The translations under genes and the position numbers were made by a program. Below the pieces are notes generated by a model, which saw only the letters and a program-made list of their open reading frames with translations, searched no databases and was not told the origin of the DNA. A stretch of 12,713 nt of DNA from Chloroflexota bacterium. GTDB lineage: Bacteria; Chloroflexota; Ktedonobacteria; Ktedonobacterales; JACDGC01. The stretch covers positions 1 to 12,713 of the forward strand of contig JAKAOI010000020.1 in NCBI GenBank assembly GCA_021812265.1. The letters run 5' to 3'. The stretch's first letter is position 1. Every line of letters begins with the position of its first letter. Positions 7,247 to 12,713 of this stretch are shown here, piece by piece.

Positions 7247-7969
7247 TTATTGACACGCAAACTGAATTTGCTGTTCTACCAAAAGGCGAGTAATATCGGT
7301 AGGCCGCGGCACGCCCGGCAGATTATATGGAGCAAGTGGGGTATTTAATTTCCCGGTATTCACGAGAACATCTTCCCCTTGAAACGATAAATTAAACCGA
7401 TCCAAACTGCGTGGCGCGGGGCCGCTCAAATATTCTCCATCGGCGTTATAGTGCGAGCCATGACATGGGCATTTAAAACTGCGGCAATCGGTTTTAAAGT
7501 TATACTTACAACCCAAATGAACACAACGCTGCCAAAATGCTGCCCAATAGGTGCCATCGGTATCTTGAACTATCCATTCAGCTTCCAACTGCTGTTTTAG
7601 GCTGTCGCCCTGTAGCACCCAAGGAGTATCGGCAGATAAATGCACAATATACGCCTGAGCAGAACCTTGATAAAATACGCCTTTGCCGTTTTCAATATCA
7701 AATTCTAACGGGGAAGCAGCCGGAAAATCGGTTTTTTTGCCAATTTTAATAATACCGCCAAATGAGCCGGTAGCCAGCGGATAGATAAAATACAATCCCA
7801 ATCCAACAGATTCTGCAAGAACAACGCCCGATGTAATACCTACCGCGCGACGTAGAAACTGCCGGCGGCTGAATCCTTTGCGAGCTTTCTCTGCTGCCTC
7901 TGCGCCGCCGCCATTCATTACTTCAAATTCTTGCGGTGTGCGTTTTACGTTTGATACATCGTTATCCAT
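7247..7969 (-). CDS. Rieske [2Fe-2S] protein of a b6f/bc-type complex
   Basis: A 240-residue iron-sulfur subunit that takes one electron from quinol at the Qo site and hands it to a cytochrome or copper carrier. Seen: a twin-arginine motif SRRQFL (34-39) followed by a hydrophobic segment (about 43-66) that would stay as a membrane anchor after Tat export; then the soluble Rieske fold with CVHLGC (149-154) and CPCHGS (167-172). Cluster ligands are Cys149, His151, Cys167 and His170, with Cys154 and Cys169 as the usual disulfide. Cys162 and Cys239 are extra. The first box has Val where Thr is common. A longer frame opens at 8098 but would overlap the subunit IV gene; the ATG at 7969 lies just past that stop and is chosen, though its AGGA is 14 bases upstream, longer than usual. 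It is the third gene of the cluster, 31 bp after subunit IV. Confidence 0.93.
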   Translation of the reverse strand: MDNDVSNVKRTPQEFEVMNGGGAEAAEKARKGFSRRQFLRRAVGITSGVVLAESVGLGLYFIYPLATGSFGGIIKIGKKTDFPAASPLEFDIENGKGVFYQGSAQAYIVHLSADTPWVLQGDSLKQQLEAEWIVQDTDGTYWAAFWQRCVHLGCKYNFKTDCRSFKCPCHGSHYNADGEYLSGPAPRSLDRFNLSFQGEDVLVNTGKLNTPLAPYNLPGVPRPTDITRLLVEQQIQFACQ

Positions 7970-8000
7970 TATAAGCGACGTATTCCTTTCTTTCAGCGAT

Positions 8001-8528
8001 TTACAGATTAAAGAATTCTCCAACCCAGGGCCAGGTCCATACCCAGCCACCGCCGCGGAAGAACGATCCGATAATAATGATAACCACGTTAAACACAATA
8101 AACATGGTAAATAATGTAATTGCTAATTTGCGATCCGCATATGCTCTGCTGGGATTATTATCAATATATGGAATTGCCGCCAACCCAATGAGCATCCAAC
8201 CAGGCAACAAAACGCCAGCCAACGTAGGTGGAAAATAGTGCAGTAATTCCTGTAATCCTAAGAAATACCATGGAGCCTTTTCAACTGCCGGTGGTGGAAA
8301 ATTGGGATTAAACCGCACATGCAAAGGGGCCGCGATAAATATTGACAACAGTGTAAGCACAATTGTCATTAACACTGCGGCCAAAAATTCGCGCACCAGT
8401 AAGTGCGGCCACACAAATACGGATTCTTCCAATTGGCGCTCAATGCGGGTGACCGATTCCTGTTTTACCACCGCAAGCGTTCGATAACGCTTTTGTGCAG
8501 ATGGAGCAGGGGTTGTTGTAGTCGCCAT
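8001..8528 (-). CDS. petD: Cytochrome b6f-type subunit IV (C-terminal half of split cytochrome b)
   Basis: A 175-residue, three-helix membrane subunit (segments about 44-66, 100-122, 135-155) that forms part of the quinol-oxidising Qo site with cytochrome b6. The Qo motif reads APWY (85-88) in EKAPWYFLGLQELLHYF, where ubiquinol complexes have PEWY; the acidic residue is replaced. PWY variants without the Glu are known from Gram-positive-type menaquinol complexes, so a low-potential quinone is the likely substrate (inference). The N-terminal 35 residues are polar and rich in Thr, Ala and charged residues. The ATG start has AAAGG about 8 bases upstream; the gene begins 43 bp after b6, matching a tight operon. 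Length is close to the 160-residue cyanobacterial subunit plus an N-terminal extension. The symbol is by analogy. Confidence 0.92.
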   Translation of the reverse strand: MATTTTPAPSAQKRYRTLAVVKQESVTRIERQLEESVFVWPHLLVREFLAAVLMTIVLTLLSIFIAAPLHVRFNPNFPPPAVEKAPWYFLGLQELLHYFPPTLAGVLLPGWMLIGLAAIPYIDNNPSRAYADRKLAITLFTMFIVFNVVIIIIGSFFRGGGWVWTWPWVGEFFNL

Positions 8529-8571
8529 ATCCAGGACCTTTCTATATAATGCCGCTTTTAAGGAAAAAGCA

Positions 8572-9393
8572 TTAGCGAGATAAAATTAATTCTTTTTTTA
8601 TTTCTTCTTCTTTTATTGCTTCTTCTCTGATAGATGGCGGCGGTGGGCCAGCGGCTCCGCCATCTTTGCGGATGCGCCAGAAATGCACAGCCATCATCAC
8701 TGCCGCTACTAAGGGCAAGAAAAGCACATGCAAAGTATAGAAACGAATTAATGTGTTGCCGGTTGGAGACTGCTCCAATCCGCCGATTAGGGTGCGGTGC
8801 ATGGCTGCGCCTACAATAGGAGCAAAACTTGCCATGGCGGACCCTACTTGAATAGCGATAACACCGATTTCATCCCACGGCAGCAAATATCCGGTAAAAC
8901 TCAGCAACAATGTCAGAAGAAACAGCACAACACCAATAACCCAGTTAAATTCTCTGGGTGGTTTATAAGCTCCATGATAAAAAACTCGTATCATATGCAA
9001 CGAAACCGTAATAACCATAAGGTGCGCGGCCCATCTATGCATATTACGAACGATTTCACCAAAGGCAATGGTGGTTGACATCGACTGGACATCCGTATAC
9101 GCCAAGCTGCTTGCCGGCACATAATAAAACATAAGGAAAACGCCGGTAATTGTCAGCACCAAAAACAGAAAAAACGAAATTCCGCCAAGGCACCATGTAT
9201 ATGTTACCTTCAACGCCTGTTTACTCATTTTTACCGGATGTAAATGAAGAAACACATTCCCCATCATAATCAATGATTGATTCAATGGGGTATCCGGATA
9301 ACCATGACGAAAAATTGAACGCCAGATTTGGCTGCTTTTAATGGAATGTGAAAACTTATCTACAGCTCCACGCTGTTCTTTTTGCTCGCTCAA
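8572..9393 (-). CDS. petB: Cytochrome b6 (N-terminal half of split cytochrome b)
   Basis: A 273-residue, four-helix subunit carrying the two b hemes of a b6f-like quinol oxidase. Heme ligands: His119 and His133 in one helix (NMHRWAAH...SLHMIRV) and His222 and His237 in another (LHVLFLP...VHFWRIRKDGG). The second pair has 14 residues between, the b6-type spacing. Cys68 in TWCLGGI matches the Cys of b6 proteins that attaches the extra heme ci (cn). Compared with the roughly 215-residue cyanobacterial b6 there is an extended N-terminus (about 50 residues before the first helix) and a charged tail (GPPPPSIREEAIKEEEIKKE) after the fourth helix. The start is TTG at 9393, decided by a perfect AAGGAGG 5 bases upstream; no in-frame ATG lies between. 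It is the first gene of the respiratory cluster. Confidence 0.94.
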   Translation of the reverse strand: MSEQKEQRGAVDKFSHSIKSSQIWRSIFRHGYPDTPLNQSLIMMGNVFLHLHPVKMSKQALKVTYTWCLGGISFFLFLVLTITGVFLMFYYVPASSLAYTDVQSMSTTIAFGEIVRNMHRWAAHLMVITVSLHMIRVFYHGAYKPPREFNWVIGVVLFLLTLLLSFTGYLLPWDEIGVIAIQVGSAMASFAPIVGAAMHRTLIGGLEQSPTGNTLIRFYTLHVLFLPLVAAVMMAVHFWRIRKDGGAAGPPPPSIREEAIKEEEIKKELILSR

Positions 9394-9397
9394 AGCC

Positions 9398-9404
9398 GCC
9401 TCCT
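9398..9404 (-). promoter_or_regulatory. Consensus Shine-Dalgarno AAGGAGG deciding the TTG start of cytochrome b6
   Basis: Read on the minus strand, AAGGAGG is followed by 5 bases and then TTG (9393-9391). This is the strongest ribosome binding site in the window and supports the non-ATG start of the first cluster gene. Confidence 0.8.
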
Positions 9405-9476
9405 TAGAGATAATATCTGCACTGCGCGATATTTATGGAAATATGCAATAATTACTGCTTACACCCTGCAAAAGAT

Positions 9477-9505
9477 ATTGTAAATCACTTTTAGTGTAAG
9501 GTAAA
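9477..9505 (-). promoter_or_regulatory. Candidate proximal promoter of the respiratory cluster, with a small dyad in the spacer
   Basis: Minus strand: TTTACC (9505-9500), 17-bp spacer, TACAAT (9482-9477). The spacer contains CACT-TTT-AGTG, a short palindrome that could be an operator. It would place the transcript start about 75 bases before the TTG. Read by eye. Confidence 0.4.
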
Positions 9506-9656
9506 AGCTCATAAATAACTGTCAGATTTTTACAGTATTCTTTGTCAGGATATGTTTGACCCTTAACGCTGTTGGCTAACACAATAAAACAACACATGTT
9601 TTCAAATCACACATTCGTGACTTTGCCTCTACCAAATAGCGCCTATCTCTGCTCTC

Positions 9657-9686
9657 AGTATACTCTTAAAAATAATTGTGAGGCAA
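9657..9686 (-). promoter_or_regulatory. Candidate distal promoter of the respiratory cluster
   Basis: Minus strand: TTGCCT (9686-9681), 18-bp spacer, TATACT (9662-9657). It overlaps the 3' arm of the cysS terminator hairpin, so it may be fortuitous; use of both would imply two nested start sites. Confidence 0.3.
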
Positions 9687-9740
9687 ATGTAATCTGAAAT
9701 TCGGGACTTTAGTTGACAATCTGACTGCATTTACCTCACA
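9679..9740 (-). terminator. Intrinsic terminator of cysS
   Basis: Minus-strand RNA: the arm at 9740-9724 (GTGAGGTAAATGCAGTC) pairs with the arm at 9695-9679 over 17 positions with two G-U wobbles and one C-A mismatch, leaving a loop of about 28 nt. The stem is followed by AATTATTTTTAAG. It starts 4 bases past the cysS stop. The long loop is unusual, but the T-rich tail and position fit a terminator. Confidence 0.7.
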
Positions 9741-9743
9741 TCA

Positions 9744-11189
9744 CTATATCTGCCGTATTTGCCACACTGCGCCACTCGGTGTATCTTGAATAAGCACACC
9801 ATATGTGCCTTCAATTTCATCACGCAGCCTGTCAGATTCCTGCCATTGCTTGGCGGCGCGCAATGCAGCCCGCTGCTGCAGCAATTTCTCAATTTCAGTG
9901 CGCGCTTCATCATCTATGGCGGGTTGAATATCTAAAGACAGATCTAACGCAATACCCAATGTTGCTGTTAACTCTACTATTAACGTTACACCATCCGACA
10001 AAATATGTATCTGCTGCTCAGAAGGAGCGCCTTTCGTTTTAGCTGTGGTTTCATTCAACCGCTTTATGGCGGCGTCTATTGCCGCCACCGCGCCTGATGT
10101 ATTAAAATCATCATCCATAGCGGCAATAAATTCATTACGAATCTGTTCAAACACCGCTGTTTGATAGTGTTGCGGCGATGTAATTTCAACAGCTCCAAGA
10201 GCTTTTGCTGCCTGCGCAGCGTCACACCAGCGTCTCCAGCGAGCAGTAAACAGCGCAAGTTGAGACGGATAATATGTAAATTGAGTGCGATATGACTGAG
10301 CCAGCAAATATAATCGCAACGCCGGCGCCGGGGTTGTGTCTAACACCGATCGAATGGTAATAAATTCTCCCGAATGCGCCATTTTATCTGCTCCAAGCTG
10401 CAGCAGCCCTGTATGCAGCCAATATTTGGCAAACGGATCCTTGCCGCTCAGCGCCTCACTTTGCGCAATTTCATTTTCATGATGCGGAAAAATAAGATCC
10501 GAACCGCCGCCATGGATATCAATTTGTTCTCCCAGTACTGCCATTGACATGGTAGAGCACTCTATATGCCAGCCCGGTCTGCCATGCCCCCATGGACTTT
10601 CCCACCATGGCTCTCCTGGTTTTGCCGCTTTCCACAACGCAAAATCACGCAGATCCCGCTTACGTTCATCGGCGGCTATTCTTGCTCCTGCCAGCATTGC
10701 GTCTTCATTGCGTTTAGAAAGTTTTCCATATCCGGGGAAGGTATCAGTCGCAAAATACACATCATTATCGGCGGCATCTTGTAATGCGTATGCGTGCCCA
10801 TTATCAATCAATCCTTGTATAAAAGCAATAATTTGGGGAATATATTCCGTAACATACGTAAACTCATCAGCGCGGCGCACACTCAGCGCATCCATATCCC
10901 GAAAATAGCCGGTCATATAGCGTCTGGCGGCTTCCGCAGGCGGTATATTTTCTCTTTGCCCCGCCATGATAATTTTATCGTCGATATCGGTAAAATTCTG
11001 CACATATTTTACCGGGTAACCGCGATACTCCAAATATCGGCGGATAATATCATTCGCAATAAATAATCTTGCGTGCCCCAAATGTGGATCATTTTTTGGG
11101 GTGAGGCCGCACACATACATGCGAACGACATCAGAAATCGGCTGAAATTCTTCTTTTCGGCCACTTAAGGTATTGGTAACAGTTATCAT
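9744..11189 (-). CDS. cysS: Cysteinyl-tRNA synthetase (CysRS, class I)
   Basis: Charges tRNA-Cys with cysteine in the cytoplasm. The 481 residues follow the family plan: MYVCGLTPKNDPHLGHAR with the HIGH-type signature HLGH (36-39), the zinc site Cys27, Cys211 (HIECS), His236 and Glu240 (PHHENE), NFTDIDDKI, WHIECS and the GGGSDLIFPHHENE block, then the helical DALR-type domain (about 310-420) and a C-terminal domain ending ESDRLRDEIEGTYGVLIQDT. Two signatures differ from the usual form: CGLTPKND in place of CGPTVYN, and KMAHSGEF (269-276) in place of KMSKSLGN, so the second lysine of KMSKS is His. Everything else is intact and it is the only CysRS in the window. Start ATG has AAGG 7 bases upstream. 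Upstream is the response regulator on the same strand, 507 bp away. Confidence 0.95.
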   Translation of the reverse strand: MITVTNTLSGRKEEFQPISDVVRMYVCGLTPKNDPHLGHARLFIANDIIRRYLEYRGYPVKYVQNFTDIDDKIIMAGQRENIPPAEAARRYMTGYFRDMDALSVRRADEFTYVTEYIPQIIAFIQGLIDNGHAYALQDAADNDVYFATDTFPGYGKLSKRNEDAMLAGARIAADERKRDLRDFALWKAAKPGEPWWESPWGHGRPGWHIECSTMSMAVLGEQIDIHGGGSDLIFPHHENEIAQSEALSGKDPFAKYWLHTGLLQLGADKMAHSGEFITIRSVLDTTPAPALRLYLLAQSYRTQFTYYPSQLALFTARWRRWCDAAQAAKALGAVEITSPQHYQTAVFEQIRNEFIAAMDDDFNTSGAVAAIDAAIKRLNETTAKTKGAPSEQQIHILSDGVTLIVELTATLGIALDLSLDIQPAIDDEARTEIEKLLQQRAALRAAKQWQESDRLRDEIEGTYGVLIQDTPSGAVWQIRQI

Positions 11190-11203
11190 TGAAGTGCCTT
11201 TCT

Positions 11204-11232
11204 TTTATATCAAGTAAAATTGCATAGCGCAA
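11204..11232 (-). promoter_or_regulatory. Candidate promoter immediately upstream of cysS
   Basis: Minus strand: TTGCGC (11232-11227), 17-bp spacer, TATAAA (11209-11204). If used, the transcript would start only about 8 bases before the ATG and would lose the ribosome binding site, so the box may be fortuitous. A perfect TATAAT lies further up at 11298-11293, but its -35 region is poor; that start would put the 11243-11263 dyad in the leader. Confidence 0.3.
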
Positions 11233-11242
11233 CGCGGCAGCA

Positions 11243-11263
11243 GTTCACAAAAAATGCGTGAAC
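11243..11263. promoter_or_regulatory. Inverted repeat GTTCAC-N9-GTGAAC upstream of cysS
   Basis: Perfect 6-bp arms (11243-11248 and 11258-11263) separated by 9 bases containing an A-run, 54 bases before the cysS start. It could be a repressor site or a leader hairpin. Function not known. Confidence 0.35.
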
Positions 11264-11551
11264 CAACAAAAAAAGGATAAGCAAACGGGAACATTATAAA
11301 AAATACAAAACGGTGAGGAAGCGCACGCCGGCGTAAAAATTTTTTTAGAGGGTACAAGCCAGCGCGCGCCGGCAACATGAGCAGGTTAATCTGATTGAAA
11401 GTTTGGGAAAATCGGTGGCAGACAGCGAGAAAACAGCCAGATGTAACATACACATTTTCCTTAGTATGCTGAATAGCAGTGATAAGCGGCGACTATGGCC
11501 TCTATACACTACAGTATATCGCATTCTAAATCTAAATTTCAAATCGTTTAA

Positions 11552-11566
11552 GAAAGCAGAGCTTTC
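11552..11566 (-). terminator. Weak hairpin downstream of the response regulator gene
   Basis: GAAAGC (11552-11557) and GCTTTC (11561-11566) around AGA. A second short hairpin, GCGC-TCACT-GCGC (11623-11635), is followed on the minus strand by TTTT. Either could help end transcription of the regulator gene, but both stems are short. Confidence 0.3.
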
Positions 11567-11696
11567 GCAGCGCCGCTTTTTCATGACAAAATTATCATAA
11601 TTTTTCTATTTCTTCAGCAAAAGCGCTCACTGCGCGATCTCACTATCAAATTGTATGCATTTTAAGTTAAGGAAACACCGGCGTTCTTTTTTAATT

Positions 11697-12440
11697 TTAT
11701 CGCAAAGCGTCTTCATTAGGAATAAGTCCATTTCGCAAGCCATAAATAGCGGCTTGTGTGCGATCTCGGATACCGAGTTTTGAGAATATATTGCTGAGAT
11801 AGTTTTTAACAGTTTTTTCGGAGTAAGAAAGTTTATCGGCAATTTCTCTATTGCTCATACCGGCGGCAACATACCGAATGATTTCGATTTCTCGTTCGGT
11901 AAGAACGCTTAATCCATTCGCAGGTTCTGCCACATTTGAAAGCCGAACATATTCATTCACTACCGCTCCGGCCAAAGAAGGCTCTATCAGCACGCCGCCG
12001 GAAGCAACAGTTCTGATGGCGCTGATAACCTCAGCGGTTTTTGCGTTTTTCAAAAGATATCCTTTAGCTCCGACTTTCATGGCCTGCAGCACCTGATGAT
12101 TATGGCGATACATAGTAAGAACAATGATGGAAGTTTGTGGCAGCTCTTCAGCAATTTGCCGAGTGGCAGCCAATCCATCGATAATAGGCATATTAATATC
12201 CATTAATATTACATCAGGTTTATTTTGCCGGGCTTTATTTACGGCGTCCAAGCCATCGGTTGCTTCGCAAACAACTTTAATATCTTTTTCCATCTGTAGA
12301 ACACGCCCAAGAAGATCGCGAAATAAACTATGATCATCTGCCAGCATTAAATGAATAATTTTTGAGTCCGTTGGCATATCATTTGCATGCATCATGCCCA
12401 TGTTTTTATACACATCCTTCATAAAGTTTAAATAATTCAT
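11697..12440 (-). CDS. NarL/FixJ-type response regulator
   Basis: A two-component transcription regulator of 247 residues. The receiver domain (about 28-145) has Asp35-Asp36 in LADDHSLFRD, the phosphorylation site Asp81 in VILMDINMP, Thr109 in IVLTM and Lys131 in GYLLKNA, all the key positions. The C-terminal LuxR-type helix-turn-helix (about 178-240) reads LTEREIEIIRYVAAGMSNREIADKLSYSEKTVKNYLSNIFSKLGIRDR in pieces, with the usual recognition-helix SEKTVKNYL. The stimulus and target genes are not shown by the sequence. The start is uncertain: ATG at 12440 has no ribosome binding site; ATG at 12401 has AAGGA 13 bases upstream; ATG at 12377 gives the shortest, family-typical N-terminus. No histidine kinase is next to it, so it is an orphan within this window. 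It stands 507 bp ahead of cysS. Confidence 0.93.
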   Translation of the reverse strand: MNYLNFMKDVYKNMGMMHANDMPTDSKIIHLMLADDHSLFRDLLGRVLQMEKDIKVVCEATDGLDAVNKARQNKPDVILMDINMPIIDGLAATRQIAEELPQTSIIVLTMYRHNHQVLQAMKVGAKGYLLKNAKTAEVISAIRTVASGGVLIEPSLAGAVVNEYVRLSNVAEPANGLSVLTEREIEIIRYVAAGMSNREIADKLSYSEKTVKNYLSNIFSKLGIRDRTQAAIYGLRNGLIPNEDALR

Positions 12441-12485
12441 AAATCGGCGGACCGAAGTAGGCTGCTTTACATAGTTACAGCGCAG

Positions 12486-12515
12486 ATAATAATCCCTCTG
12501 AAAAGCTGTTCACAA
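12486..12515 (-). promoter_or_regulatory. Candidate promoter of the response regulator gene
   Basis: Minus strand: TTGTGA (12515-12510), 18-bp spacer, TATTAT (12491-12486), giving a leader of about 40 bases to the first possible start at 12440. Read by eye. Confidence 0.4.
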
Positions 12516-12713
12516 AGAAAAACACCGCAAAGAGACGAATCAACAGACTCTTCCAAGCGTATTGCTTTCATGGCGCAAAAGGCCCCACCACGCAATTACC
12601 TTATCTCTATTATGCTCCTGCTATCCAAATTTTCTTGCGGCGAAATCTGCTATTTGCTTCTCCGATATTGAAATTAAAAAATACTCCGCCAAAATGTATA
12701 TATTTTTCAGCGG
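12516..12713 (-). other. Right edge: possible C-terminal tail of an incoming minus-strand gene, not assignable
   Basis: Two minus-strand frames are open from the edge, one ending in TAG at 12623-12621 (about 30 codons) and one in TAA at 12612-12610 (about 33 codons). Neither tail is recognisable, and runs this short arise by chance in AT-rich DNA. A gene such as a partner sensor kinase could lie beyond the edge, but this is speculation. Confidence 0.2.

Larger units (their letters stand above)
9394..9743 (-). other. 350-bp gap upstream of the respiratory cluster: cysS terminator, candidate promoters, leader
   Basis: No gene is supported here. The distal part (9679-9740) is the hairpin that ends cysS transcription, and two candidate promoters for the cluster are listed separately. 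An upstream start near 9650 would give a leader of about 250 bases, a start near 9470 one of about 75 bases. AT-rich elsewhere. Confidence 0.5.
11190..11696 (-). other. 507-bp gap between the response regulator and cysS: dyads and promoter candidates, no gene
   Basis: Short open frames exist on both strands but have odd composition (Arg/Cys/Phe-rich), lack ribosome binding sites and resemble no known protein, so none is called. The gap holds a weak hairpin pair near 11552-11635, a perfect GC palindrome followed by A5T7 (11325-11346), a GTTCAC/GTGAAC dyad (11243-11263) and two candidate cysS promoters. No T-box (TGGNACCGCG) was found on the cysS strand. Confidence 0.5.

Noticed and set aside
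7970..8098. N-terminal extension of the Rieske protein from an upstream ATG at 8098
   Set aside because: It would overlap the subunit IV coding region out of frame and place 43 unusual residues before the Tat signal region; the ATG at 7969 fits the operon spacing better.
9713..9718. TTGACA on the plus strand as a promoter -35 box
   Set aside because: No -10 element at proper spacing and no plus-strand gene downstream; it lies in the loop of the cysS terminator.
11190..11340. T-box leader controlling cysS
   Set aside because: No TGGNACCGCG-like T-box or specifier stem was found on the minus strand.
11205..11584. Overlapping minus-strand open frames upstream of cysS (about 80 codons each)
   Set aside because: Odd composition, no ribosome binding site and no family resemblance; they run through dyads and promoter-like DNA.

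Overview
The window reads as a chromosomal stretch of a free-living, respiring bacterium of moderate to low GC. The Rieske/cytochrome b genes encode a split b6 plus subunit IV, a CLGG cysteine in b6 and a PWY (not PEWY) Qo motif. That style is typical of menaquinone-using Gram-positive-like lineages (Firmicutes, Actinobacteria, Chloroflexota). Together with the style of argS, cysS, coaX and the Rpn-family nuclease I lean to Chloroflexota, possibly Ktedonobacteria-like, but this is a guess from protein texture and not a phylogeny.

Layout. Positions 1-70 hold an intrinsic terminator of a gene lying off the left edge. On the plus strand follow argS (arginyl-tRNA synthetase), coaX (type III pantothenate kinase), 29 bp apart and probably co-transcribed, and then an Rpn/PDDEXK-type nuclease with its own promoter. 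A convergent intergenic region (3755-4083) holds a long-range inverted repeat and a strong 17-bp hairpin terminator. Everything from 4084 to 12440 is on the minus strand. In transcription order it is: a NarL-type response regulator, cysS (cysteinyl-tRNA synthetase), and a respiratory cluster of cytochrome b6, subunit IV, Rieske protein, a membrane-anchored cytochrome c-cupredoxin fusion, and a 615-residue polytopic membrane protein of unknown family.

How the genes work together. The b6, subunit IV and Rieske genes encode the catalytic core of a b6f-like quinol oxidase. The fused cytochrome c/type-1 copper protein directly downstream is the obvious acceptor and could relay electrons from the Rieske centre to a terminal oxidase that is not in the window. 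The membrane protein follows after a 223-bp gap with three dyad symmetries, so it may be regulated separately; it may belong to the same respiratory chain, but no known family was recognised. argS, coaX and cysS are housekeeping genes, of which CoaX and CysRS carry unusual substitutions in signature motifs. No rRNA, tRNA, CRISPR array or insertion sequence was seen.
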